Positions 32,867 through 39,895 of a stretch of DNA of 40,976 nucleotides are shown piece after piece. The notes under the pieces were generated by a model. That model searched no databases, had not been told where the DNA came from, and was given only the letters and a program-made list of their open reading frames with translations. Origin of the DNA: Aurantimonas coralicida. Lineage in GTDB: Bacteria > Pseudomonadota > Alphaproteobacteria > Rhizobiales > Rhizobiaceae. The position numbers and the translations under genes were made by a program. The stretch covers positions 1-40,976 of the forward strand of contig DRFF01000122.1 of NCBI GenBank assembly GCA_011050685.1. The letters are read 5' to 3'. Each line of letters opens with the position of its first letter. The first letter of the stretch is position 1.

Positions 32867-33189
32867 CGCTCGATCTCCTTGGCTCGTTGCTCCGCCAGAT
32901 CCAACGCCGCACGAGGCGTTTTCTGCGTTTTCTTTACAAAGGCATGCACCACGATGACACGTCGCCCTATGGCGGTTACGTAGATGGCGCGGCCGATGCC
33001 ATCGCGGCCGCTAAACCGCATCTTCCAAAGCTTGCCTCGAAGAGGCTTCACATGGGGCTGACCGATCCGCTCCAGCCCAACCGCCTCGATCCGTTCCGAC
33101 AATCGCAGAAACGCCGCTTGCATGTCCTTCGGTAGAGCTGCGATCTCGGCATCGACAATGGCTCCAAGGGTTTCCACGGTCCACGTCAT
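32863..33189 (-). CDS. higB: HigB/RelE-type toxin
   Basis: The 108-residue toxin begins MTWTVETLGAIVDAEIAALP. It has the RelE-superfamily core in VKPLRGKLWKMRFSGRDGIG and RAIYVTAIGRRVIVVHAFVK, then KKTQKTPRAALDLAEQRAKE. The K-LWE-R and H-F-KKTQKTP motifs are characteristic of phage-derived gp49-type HigB toxins. Such enzymes cut mRNA on ribosomes. The first codon overlaps nothing upstream. A TATAGCA inverted repeat about 50 bases before it is the likely promoter-operator. Confidence 0.93.
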   Translation of the reverse strand: MTWTVETLGAIVDAEIAALPKDMQAAFLRLSERIEAVGLERIGQPHVKPLRGKLWKMRFSGRDGIGRAIYVTAIGRRVIVVHAFVKKTQKTPRAALDLAEQRAKEIER

Positions 33190-33238
33190 GGAATTGGGTG
33201 CTCTGGCGGCATGTGCTTCACGATGGCCTGTAAGGATT

Positions 33239-33256
33239 TATAGCAAGCGTGCTATA
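33239..33256. promoter_or_regulatory. Operator-like inverted repeat of the HigBA pair
   Basis: TATAGCA (33239-33245) and TGCTATA (33250-33256) flank AGCG. It lies upstream of the minus-strand toxin start in an AT-rich stretch that also holds the likely promoter. HigA proteins repress at such repeats. Confidence 0.6.
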
Positions 33257-33290
33257 ATTTTCAACTCTACCAACCGGGTAACGGCATAAG

Positions 33291-33335
33291 TGCAATTGTG
33301 CACAAATGCACTCTTGCACTACCGATCGCCGAACT
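33291..33335. repeat. TGCAC repeat, copy 2
   Basis: GTGCAATTGTGCACAAATGC and then ACTCTTGCACTACCGATCG. It matches the copy at 32503-32540 and overlaps the end of the RHH gene at 33319. Several TGCAC/GTGCA units in alternating orientation suggest a protein-binding array such as a centromere or iterons. Confidence 0.6.
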
Positions 33336-33597
33336 TCCGGGCTGCGATCTCGCGCCCATAAAGCTCCTCTACGGCCCGCTTGATCAGTTGCGAATTGTCC
33401 AGCGCCAGGCGGGCACGGAGGAGGGCGACCTTCTCGACCATATCGCGGTCGAAGTAGCCGCCGATATGCTTCAAGCCGCTGCGGCCGCTTACCGGCATCG
33501 CCTTCTCGGCCTGGGTAGGAGCGGATTTCGCCGTTGGCTCCTCCTGGCCGATAGACATCTTCGACAGGAAATCGGCTGACGCCTTTCCTTTAGACAT
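33319..33597 (-). CDS. Ribbon-helix-helix-like partner of a ParA protein
   Basis: The 92-residue protein begins MSKGKASADFLSKMSIGQEE at 33597, preceded by GAGGAAAG. An ATG eleven codons earlier, at 33630, is less likely. The N-terminal part is unstructured. The C-terminal part, GLKHIGGYFDRDMVEKVALL and RARLALDNSQLIKRAVEELY, is a ribbon-helix-helix pattern seen in small ParA partners. It overlaps the end of a parA gene fragment, the same gene order as the intact par operon at 10539-11475. TGCAC repeats on both sides would be its binding sites. With its ParA truncated, partition by this locus is doubtful. Confidence 0.7.
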   Translation of the reverse strand: MSKGKASADFLSKMSIGQEEPTAKSAPTQAEKAMPVSGRSGLKHIGGYFDRDMVEKVALLRARLALDNSQLIKRAVEELYGREIAARKFGDR

Positions 33598-33870
33598 GAG
33601 CTTTCCTCGTTCTCTTCTGCACTTGTGCACCCGTGCTCAGTTGCAATTCTGCACTTAACCAGTGCCATAAAGCTTCGACCTCGCTCGCAGCCTTGCCCTC
33701 GGGCTCCAGCTCCTGGGCGGTGAGACCTTCCCGGCTCGCGTCGCGATGCACCTTGAAGCGGTGCAAAGTCGCCGGCGCCATGGGGATCTTTACCGTGTCG
33801 AAGACGGCCCGCGCGATCTCCTCCTCGCTCCGGCTGTTCGGCTGCGCCAGGGTGAGGACCGCCGCGGCGG
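33590..33870 (-). pseudogene. parA: ParA-family ATPase, C-terminal fragment
   Basis: The minus strand reads AVLTLAQPNSRSEEEIARAV, FDTVKIPMAPATLHRFKVHR and DASREGLTAQELEPEGKAAS, ending with a TGA at 33590. This is the last third of a ParA-type ATPase: the LR-R--Y--A---G-T--E-D--GKA-EI segment. The Walker motifs are missing. The gene is cut at about 33871, where Tn3 transposase sequence begins on the other strand. Confidence 0.75.
33610..33657. repeat. TGCAC repeat, copy 3
   Basis: TTCTGCACTTGTGCACCCGT then GCTCAGTTGCAATTCTGCACTTA. It lies in the end of the parA fragment, upstream of the RHH gene. The units are the same TGCAC/GTGCA type as at 32495 and 33291 but less regular. Confidence 0.5.
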
Positions 33871-34140
33871 GTGCTCGATGCGATCGGGGTGATCCGCGCC
33901 GCCGTCGACGACAGCCGACAATATTACGACCTCGCGGATATTGCGGTGGACGGTGTCATCCGCCCGAAGTGGCGTGACATCGTCATTGAGATGGCGCCCG
34001 ATGGCAGCCGGCGCGTGAACCGCATCAATTATGAGATCTGCATGCTCCAGAGCCTGCGCGAACGGCTGCGCTGCAAAGAGGTATGGGTGATCGGCGCCGA
34101 GCGTTGGCGCAATCCCGACGACGATCTACTTCGCGGAAGT
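33871..34140 (+). pseudogene. Tn3-family transposase, internal fragment
   Basis: The open frame gives LDAIGVIRAAVDDSRQYYDL, VDGVIRPKWRDIVIEMAPDG, RINYEICMLQSLRERLRCKE and VWVIGAERWRNPDDDL. The segment NYE-C-LQ-LRERLRCKE-WV-GA-R-RNPD-DL is diagnostic of the Tn3 transposase middle region. Both ends are missing. It may come from the same lost transposase as the pieces at 13754 and 31922. Confidence 0.82.
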
Positions 34141-34148
34141 GAGCGCGT

Positions 34149-34176
34149 TGAAACAGAATTCTGGTATTCTGTTTCA
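34149..34176. repeat. 28-bp dif-like palindrome next to the integrase gene
   Basis: TGAAACAGAAT (34149-34159) and ATTCTGTTTCA (34166-34176) flank TCTGGT. The 11-6-11 layout is that of Xer/dif-type recombination core sites. It lies two bases past the stop of the tyrosine recombinase and is closely matched at 15282-15310. A transcription terminator is the alternative, but there is no T-run on the minus strand. Confidence 0.65.
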
Positions 34177-34178
34177 TA

Positions 34179-35138
34179 TCAGATCACCACCCTCTCGACC
34201 TCATCGAGCGTGACCTCATCGCTCCGCCGATCGTAGAGCTGCGTCGTTCGCGTGCTGGCATGGTTCGCCATCGCCGCGGCGCGCTCGAGCGTGCCGCCGT
34301 TTTTGAGGTAGGCGGTGATGCCGGTGGCGCGGAAGGTGTGATTGCCGATCTTCGTGCCGATCCCGGCTGCCGCAGCGCGGCGCTGGATCATCGCATAGGC
34401 GTTGGCCTGGGGCAGGGGCGTCATGGTCAGTTCTCGCGTTCCCCGGCCGATTGTCCGGAACAGCGGCCCCTTGCGATCCTCGGCAATGCCGCAGCCTTCG
34501 AGATACGAATGTAAGTAGGTTTCGAGATTGTGGTTGCAGGGCATTTCATGGCGCTTGCCGCCCTTCTCGTGCAACCGCACCCACAGGCGGCGGTTCTGAA
34601 TGTAGGCGTCCTCGACCTTCATGCTCAGCGCAGCGCCAATGCGTGCGAACGAGTAGACCATCAGCCCGATCAATGCCCGATCGCGCAGTCCGATCGGCGT
34701 GCTGACATCGATGGCATCGAGCAGCTGGCGGGCTTCCTGCGGGTCCAGCACCGGGGTTTTGCCGCATTTGACGCTGTGGGACGGCCCGCGCACCGAAGCG
34801 GCTGGGTTGACCGGCACCACTTGGCCTACCACCAGCCAGTCGAACAGCATGCGGATCGCGGCCAAGCGCTGCTTGACGGTCGGCGCCGCCAGCTCCTGCG
34901 TCAGGATCTCGATATAAGCGGCCACGTGCAGCGGCTGAACGGCGGCGATCGACGGTACTCCCGCCTGGTCGCACCAGGCGAGGAAGTCGCCAACCGCCCG
35001 GGCATATGCCTCGCGCGTATTCGGATTACGAATGTTCGAGGCGAAGAACTCGAAGAAAAGTCGCTGCGCCTGGGCGTCAGCAGCCGCCACAAGAGCGGGC
35101 AGAGCAGGGGAGTGGCCGAAAGCGACAAGCTGGCTCAT
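34179..35138 (-). CDS. Tyrosine recombinase/integrase
   Basis: The 319-residue recombinase starts MSQLVAFGHSPALPALVAAA at 35138. The N-terminal SAM-like core-binding domain covers about residues 25-120 (NPNTREAYARAVGDFLAWCD). The catalytic domain has Arg166 (YSFARIGAAL), Lys195 (EKGGKRHEMP), His267 and Arg270 (NHTFRATGIT), His293 (ANHASTRTTQ) and the nucleophile Tyr302 (LYDRR). It appears active. It is the last gene of a three-gene operon and overlaps the TIR-like gene by four bases. A dif-like palindrome follows the stop. It could move the operon, or control the plasmid by resolving dimers. The in-frame extension to 35207 lies inside the TIR gene and was rejected. Confidence 0.93.
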   Translation of the reverse strand: MSQLVAFGHSPALPALVAAADAQAQRLFFEFFASNIRNPNTREAYARAVGDFLAWCDQAGVPSIAAVQPLHVAAYIEILTQELAAPTVKQRLAAIRMLFDWLVVGQVVPVNPAASVRGPSHSVKCGKTPVLDPQEARQLLDAIDVSTPIGLRDRALIGLMVYSFARIGAALSMKVEDAYIQNRRLWVRLHEKGGKRHEMPCNHNLETYLHSYLEGCGIAEDRKGPLFRTIGRGTRELTMTPLPQANAYAMIQRRAAAAGIGTKIGNHTFRATGITAYLKNGGTLERAAAMANHASTRTTQLYDRRSDEVTLDEVERVVI

Positions 35139-36028
35139 CGCATCACCTGATTCCAGTCGATGGCATGCCCCGCCGCCTGCAGCTCCCGGCCGAGGCTCGA
35201 CTTCCATCCGCCTGCTGCATCCATGGGCTCCCAGACAACGCCCGCAAAGTCGCTCGGGATCTCGACGGCGCCCTTTTTCAGCGCACAGACGTTGGCGCGG
35301 CCAAGCTTTCCGATGAAGTAGCCGAGTTCCAGCAGCACGTTCTGGCGCGCCCGGGGCTCGACCGCGCCGCCTTTAACGCAACCCTCATCGTCAGGGGTCA
35401 GCAGGACGACGGCAAAGCTCACATCACTGTTGGCTTCGACTTTCTCGATTACGGTTCGCCCGCGATTGGCCTGCTCGTGCAGGATGACCGCTTCAAACCC
35501 GATGCGCTCGAGGAAGCGAGCCACCGTTTCCCGTGCCCCGTCGTCATGGCCATGGACAATGAAGATCCGTTTCGACAACGGGCGGACCACCTGCAGCGTC
35601 GTGTTTCCCTGGCTCAAGACGTAGGCCTTATAATCCCGGGCGAAGGGAATGATGATTTGGCGCGTGACCCCATGCACGCCAGCCATGATCTTCGATCCGC
35701 TGTAGAAGAAAGTATGGCCGAATTGGGCAATTTCTTCGGGGTTCTCGGCGAACTTCGCGATCAGAAGCAGGGTCAGCCCTAGCTGTTGATCGCGGCTTTC
35801 CGGCCAGACCAGATTGGCACTGCCCACCATGCTGCCCTGGGTCGCCTCGCTCTCGGCGATGAAGGCGTCCAGATCCACCCCGTCCGTCAGCTTCCTATTC
35901 GCTGCATGAAGCTCTTCGTGGTGCAGAAGCTTATTGAGAGCCCGGAGCGGGCGGTCATAGGATTGCAGGTCAGCGGCTTGCAGATCGAGGACCGCATTAT
36001 TGATTTGGGTGAACAGATCGATGCTCAT
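35135..36028 (-). CDS. TIR-like domain protein (CAP12/PCTIR type), putative defence effector
   Basis: The 297-residue protein has an N-terminal helical domain (about 1-140) that I do not recognise. A C-terminal TIR-like nucleotide-binding domain (about 153-292) reads RIFIVHGHDDGARETVARFL, FEAVILHEQANRGRTVIEKV, SFAVVLLTPDDEGCVKGG and PRARQNVLLELGYFIGKLGR. Glu234 in the NVLLELGYF motif sits where these TIR-like enzymes keep the catalytic acid for NAD cleavage. Such domains act in cyclic-nucleotide-linked anti-phage systems (CBASS/Pycsar-like) and other abortive systems. No cyclase gene is present here. The gene overlaps the upstream small gene by one base (TAATG) and the recombinase by four bases, so they are translated together. 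The defence role is inference. Confidence 0.88.
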   Translation of the reverse strand: MSIDLFTQINNAVLDLQAADLQSYDRPLRALNKLLHHEELHAANRKLTDGVDLDAFIAESEATQGSMVGSANLVWPESRDQQLGLTLLLIAKFAENPEEIAQFGHTFFYSGSKIMAGVHGVTRQIIIPFARDYKAYVLSQGNTTLQVVRPLSKRIFIVHGHDDGARETVARFLERIGFEAVILHEQANRGRTVIEKVEANSDVSFAVVLLTPDDEGCVKGGAVEPRARQNVLLELGYFIGKLGRANVCALKKGAVEIPSDFAGVVWEPMDAAGGWKSSLGRELQAAGHAIDWNQVMR

Positions 36029-36312
36029 TATTCGGCCTCGTCCTCGCCGAGACGTGCAGCAGCTGCCTTCTCCAGAAGACTCTCACGGAAACTTTCCTTC
36101 ATTTGCTCGGCCATCGGCCCGACGAGAGAGTTGGACGCATAGCGTCCGACCCGTTCATCGACCAGACGCTCCATTTCCTGGATGGCGGCATCAATGCTCG
36201 CCGGATCCTGGGGGTCGAAGCTGACCTTTCCAAATTCACCGTCCATCCCAGCGAACGCCTTTTCCGCGTCCTTGAGCTCGCGAGTGAGTTTATCGAGACC
36301 TTTTATCTTCAT
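36028..36312 (-). CDS. Small protein of unknown function, first gene of the TIR-recombinase operon
   Basis: The 94-residue protein starts MKIKGLDKLTRELKDAEKAF at 36312. TTG at 36318 is an alternative and fits the AAAGG site better. It is helical and charged, with DGEFGKVSFDPQDPASIDAA, IQEMERLVDERVGRYASNSL and MKESFRESLLEKAAAA. There is no signal peptide or membrane segment. I believe proteins like this often precede TIR-like genes, though I cannot confirm it here. It could be a sensor, inhibitor or structural partner of the TIR protein. Its stop shares one base with the TIR start. Confidence 0.65.
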   Translation of the reverse strand: MKIKGLDKLTRELKDAEKAFAGMDGEFGKVSFDPQDPASIDAAIQEMERLVDERVGRYASNSLVGPMAEQMKESFRESLLEKAAAARLGEDEAE

Positions 36313-36448
36313 CGCCAAGATTGCCTTTCCTATATCAGATAAAGGGCATTATCACATATAGGCTGATCCTCGTTGTGATCACCACGGCAACGACACGATT
36401 AGATAATCTCTCGCTGGGTCACCTTATCCAATCGCCGTTCTGCTCCAA

Positions 36449-37018
36449 TCATACGGCGAGAACGATTTCCGAGACCAGTTCGGCGGTGTTGCCAACCTTA
36501 AACTTCTTCATCAGCCGTGAACGGTGAACCTCGACCGTCCGATGCGAAATACCGAGCGCCGTCCCTATCTGCCGAGAGGTGAGACCGTTCACAACAAAAT
36601 TGGCGATCTCGCGCTCGCGAACAGTCAGCTTCACCGACCGATACTGGCGGCTGTCGATCCGGTCGAAACTCCAGATCATAAGGGCGAAGGGGTCGTCGGG
36701 GGTCAGCGTTGTACCCCGCGCGCGGGCCCAGAAGATCTCGCCCTTGTTCGTCTGCATGAAGCGCTCGTCCTCGTAGAAGGTGCCGCCGCCCTGCCTCAGC
36801 ACATGCTCGCACATGTCTCCGATGCGTTTGAAATCGGCCGCCGAGGGATAGAGGCGTTGGACGGAGCAGCCCACCAGTTCGCCGCGCGCAAAATCGAACA
36901 AGCGCTCGAGCGCTTCGTTCACCTCGATGACGCACCGGTGGCGCACGATGAGTTGGGCCGCCGGCGAATGACAAAAACCGAAGCGTGCGGCCCTGTCAGG
37001 GGTCGAGGTGTCGAACAT
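36449..37018 (-). CDS. PAS-LuxR family transcriptional regulator
   Basis: The protein is 189 residues from MFDTSTPDRAARFGFCHSPA at 37018. ATGs at 37042 and 37063 would add up to 15 residues. A PAS domain (about 25-125: RHRCVIEVNEALERLFDFAR, EDERFMQTNKGEIFWARARG) precedes a LuxR/NarL-type helix-turn-helix, LTVREREIANFVVNGLTSRQ and IGTALGISHRTVEVHRSRLM. The PAS pocket would bind a small molecule and alter binding of the C-terminal DNA-binding domain. The gene is divergent from the thiolase-CoA ligase-TRAP operon and is its likely regulator, possibly sensing the imported acid. AACTACGTAGTT in the gap is a candidate operator. Confidence 0.92.
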   Translation of the reverse strand: MFDTSTPDRAARFGFCHSPAAQLIVRHRCVIEVNEALERLFDFARGELVGCSVQRLYPSAADFKRIGDMCEHVLRQGGGTFYEDERFMQTNKGEIFWARARGTTLTPDDPFALMIWSFDRIDSRQYRSVKLTVREREIANFVVNGLTSRQIGTALGISHRTVEVHRSRLMKKFKVGNTAELVSEIVLAV

Positions 37019-37061
37019 AGCGGCCTCTGGCGCATGCCTCATCAGGTAGCACCACGTATTC

Positions 37062-37073
37062 AACTACGTAGTT
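37062..37073. promoter_or_regulatory. Candidate LuxR-type operator between regulator and catabolic operon
   Basis: AACTACGTAGTT is a perfect 12-bp palindrome. A related half-site, ACCACGTA, lies about ten bases upstream (37051-37058). The CTACGTAG core fits the short dyads bound by NarL/FixJ-type helix-turn-helix proteins. It lies 60 bases before the thiolase start in the shared promoter region. Confidence 0.55.
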
Positions 37074-37133
37074 TCACGGATTATCAGACCGGCGACGCTG
37101 TGGCTATCTAGGATAGGAGTGGAGGAGATCATC

Positions 37134-38306
37134 ATGACGAACACAATCAGCATCGTCGGCAGTGGCCACACCAAGTTCGGTCGGCTGGAACAGAATCTCG
37201 AGGAGCTGATCGTCGAGGCAACGCGCCAAGCTGTTGAGGAAGCAGGGCTTGATCCTAAGGAGATCGACGCCGTTTTCCTTGGCCATTTCAATTCGGGCCT
37301 GGTTACCGACGGCTTCGCCTCATCTCTCATTCATCAGGCCTATCCAGAGTTCCGCTTCAAGCCCAGCATGCGTGCCGAGAATGCCTGCGCCTCCGGTTCC
37401 GCAGCGATCCATGCCGGCATGAACGCGATCCAAGCTGGCAAGGCGAAGACCGTTCTCGTCGTCGGTGCTGAAAAGATGACCCACCGGCCGACCGCTGACG
37501 TGACGACGGCGCTCGCCGGCGCCAGCTATCAGAACGATCCCGGCGAAGCCTCGCTCAGCTTTCCCCAGGTCTTCGCGGTCGCCGCCAAGGACTACGAAAA
37601 GCGCTATTCCAGCCCGATGGACGCGATGGCGAAGATCGCCGTCAAGAACCACGGCAACGCTATGAAGAACCCGCTTGCCCACATGCAGCGGGAGTTCACC
37701 TTCGAGGAGGCGAGCCAAATCAGCAACCGCAATCCCGAGATCGCGCCGCCGCTGCGGCTGACGGACTGCTCCCTCGTCACCGACGGCGCCGCGGCGATCG
37801 TCATGACAACCGAGGAGAACGCAGCCAATTTCCCGAGGGCCGTGCGCTTTCGTTCGGCGGTCCATGTGAGCGACCTCATTCCGATGTCTGCCCGCGACTT
37901 TCTGCTCTTCGAAGGCCCGGAACGGGCGTTCCGGGAAGCGATCGAGAAGGCGGACATCACCATCGACGATGTCGATTTCGCTGAGGTCCACGACTGCTTC
38001 ACCATCGCCGAGTTGCTGACCTACGAGGCGATGGGCCTGACTGAAAAGGGTCAGGGCGCCCGCGCCCTTGAGGACGGTACCGTCTACCGCGACGGCAAGT
38101 TGCCGGTGAACCTCTCCGGCGGCTTGAAGGCCAAGGGGCATCCGGTCGGCGCCACCGGCGTCTCCATGCACGCCATCTCCTACCGGCAGCTTACCGGCCA
38201 GGCGGGCGAGATGCAGAAGAAGGATTCCAATATCGGCCTCGTCTTCAACATGGGCGGATCGGCCGTGGCCAATTACGTTTCGGTGCTCGAAACGCAGAAG
38301 GCTTGA
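37134..38306 (+). CDS. Thiolase-superfamily protein (SCPx-like acyl-CoA acetyltransferase)
   Basis: The 390-residue protein starts MTNTISIVGSGHTKFGRLEQ at 37134, placed by GGAGGAG just upstream. It has the thiolase nucleophile Cys85 in AENACASGSAA, the second-half motif AEVHDCFTIAE (HDCF, 286-289), and His336 in GGLKAKGHPVGATG. The lack of a usual second catalytic Cys near the C-terminus is normal for SCPx-type thiolases. It would cleave a 3-ketoacyl-CoA with free CoA, or make the reverse bond. It is the first gene of the TRAP operon. The next gene overlaps it by four bases (TTGA). Confidence 0.92.
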   Translation: MTNTISIVGSGHTKFGRLEQNLEELIVEATRQAVEEAGLDPKEIDAVFLGHFNSGLVTDGFASSLIHQAYPEFRFKPSMRAENACASGSAAIHAGMNAIQAGKAKTVLVVGAEKMTHRPTADVTTALAGASYQNDPGEASLSFPQVFAVAAKDYEKRYSSPMDAMAKIAVKNHGNAMKNPLAHMQREFTFEEASQISNRNPEIAPPLRLTDCSLVTDGAAAIVMTTEENAANFPRAVRFRSAVHVSDLIPMSARDFLLFEGPERAFREAIEKADITIDDVDFAEVHDCFTIAELLTYEAMGLTEKGQGARALEDGTVYRDGKLPVNLSGGLKAKGHPVGATGVSMHAISYRQLTGQAGEMQKKDSNIGLVFNMGGSAVANYVSVLETQKA

Positions 38307-39859
38307 AGCCCGTGAACCTGGCGATCTGGCTTCATCAGACGGCACGAATTCGTCCGGACGCGCCCGCCATCCGCCTCGGCGAGACGCTGCATACGACCTA
38401 TGATGGCTTCGCGCGCCGAAGCGCAGCGCTCGCCGGTCATCTCACCACCCGTCATGGGATCGAACGGGGTGACCGCGTTGCTCTGTTCGCGAAGAACTGC
38501 CCGGAATATCTTGAACTGCTCTATGCGGTGCTGTGGCTGGGCGCGGTCGTCGTGCCGATCAACAACAAGCTGCATGCGAGAGAGGCAGCATGGATCATCG
38601 GCAATGCGGGCGCGAAGCTTGCGATTACGGAGACCGGCGCAATTCTCACGGACACGCTCACACCAGAATGGGGCGTTCGAGAGATCGGGATCGGCGATCC
38701 GGAGTTCGCCGAGGTGATCGAGCGGGCGCAGCCGACCGACTATCGGCCGCCAGTGCCGGCGGACGATAACGATGTCGCTTGGCTCTTCTACACCTCGGGC
38801 ACGACCGGCCGTCCCAAGGGCGTGATGACGACGCACATGATGCTGCGCATGATGTCGACCAGCTTCGCGCTTGATGTCGACACGGCCTCGGCCGGCGATC
38901 ACTCGCTCTACGCCGCGCCTATGTCGCATGGTGCCGGGCTTTACAACTTTCCCTTCGTGCGGGCGGGCGCCTGCCACGTCATCCCGCGCTCGAAGAGTTT
39001 CGATCCAGACGAGATACGCGAACTCGGCGAAAAGCTCGGCAATCTCGTCTTCTTCGCCGCCCCGACCATGGTCAAGCGCCTAGTCGTCCATGCCAGGCAG
39101 ACCGGCTACCGCGGCGCGGGCATCCGATCGATCATCTATGGCGGCGGGCCCATGTATCTCGCCGATATAGATGAAGCGCTCTCCGTCTTCGGGCCAAAGT
39201 TCGTCCAGATCTACGGCCAGGGCGAGAGCCCGATGACGATCACAGTCCTGCCCCGCGATCTGGTCGCTGACGATAGTCACCCGGAGGCGAAGGCTCGTCG
39301 GGTCTCGGTCGGCTATCCGCAGTCCTGCGTGGAGGTTCGTGTTGTCGACGAGGCGATGACGGAGTGTCCGGTCGGCGAGGTCGGGGAGGTCGTCGTCCGC
39401 GGCGACACTGTGATGCCAGGATACTGGCAGGACGAGGCGGCCACGCGCTCCACGCTTGTGGATGGCTGGCTGAAGACCGGCGATCTCGGCCGGCTGGACG
39501 CCAACGGTTTCCTAACGCTGACCGACCGCTCCAAGGACGTCATTATCTCCGGCGGAACCAACATCTATCCGCGCGAGGTTGAGGAGGCTCTGCTCGCCCA
39601 TGAGGCCATCTTCGAGGTCTCGGTGATCGGCTGTCCCGACCCGGAATGGGGCGAAGAGGTCGTCGCCTTCGTGGTGGCGACCGATGGCGCGAGCCTCGGC
39701 AAGGCGGAGCTCGATGCCTGGTGCAAGGCCAGCATTGCCTCGTTTAAGAAGCCGCGGCGCTACGTCTTCGTCGAAGACCTTCCTAAGAATAGCTACGGCA
39801 AGATCCTCAAGACAAACCTCCGCCGAATGGCCGAGGCCCGCGGAGAGGCGGACGCCTGA
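38303..39859 (+). CDS. Acyl-CoA synthetase (AMP-forming)
   Basis: The 518-residue adenylating enzyme activates a carboxylic acid with ATP and CoA. Motifs: YTSGTTGRPKG (163-173), VQIYGQGESPMTI (the YG-GE adenine motif), GWLKTGDLGR, LTDRSKDVIISGGTNIYPRE, and the C-terminal catalytic Lys500 in SYGKILK. It belongs to the medium/long-chain or aromatic acyl-CoA ligase group. The acid cannot be named from the sequence. The start is TTG at 38303 overlapping the thiolase stop, or GTG at 38312. It lies directly upstream of the TRAP transporter genes, so the acid is probably the transported one. Confidence 0.93.
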   Translation: MKPVNLAIWLHQTARIRPDAPAIRLGETLHTTYDGFARRSAALAGHLTTRHGIERGDRVALFAKNCPEYLELLYAVLWLGAVVVPINNKLHAREAAWIIGNAGAKLAITETGAILTDTLTPEWGVREIGIGDPEFAEVIERAQPTDYRPPVPADDNDVAWLFYTSGTTGRPKGVMTTHMMLRMMSTSFALDVDTASAGDHSLYAAPMSHGAGLYNFPFVRAGACHVIPRSKSFDPDEIRELGEKLGNLVFFAAPTMVKRLVVHARQTGYRGAGIRSIIYGGGPMYLADIDEALSVFGPKFVQIYGQGESPMTITVLPRDLVADDSHPEAKARRVSVGYPQSCVEVRVVDEAMTECPVGEVGEVVVRGDTVMPGYWQDEAATRSTLVDGWLKTGDLGRLDANGFLTLTDRSKDVIISGGTNIYPREVEEALLAHEAIFEVSVIGCPDPEWGEEVVAFVVATDGASLGKAELDAWCKASIASFKKPRRYVFVEDLPKNSYGKILKTNLRRMAEARGEADA

Positions 39860-39895
39860 GATCTATCAATCTACATGAAGCCAGGAGGAAAAAAG

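Noticed and set aside
34179-35207. Recombinase start at 35207 giving 342 residues
   Set aside because: The first 23 residues would be translated out of the TIR gene. The ATG at 35138 overlaps the TIR stop and begins the conserved region.
37320-38345. 341-codon minus-strand frame opposite the thiolase
   Set aside because: Antisense shadow with His/Arg/Asp-rich low-information sequence.
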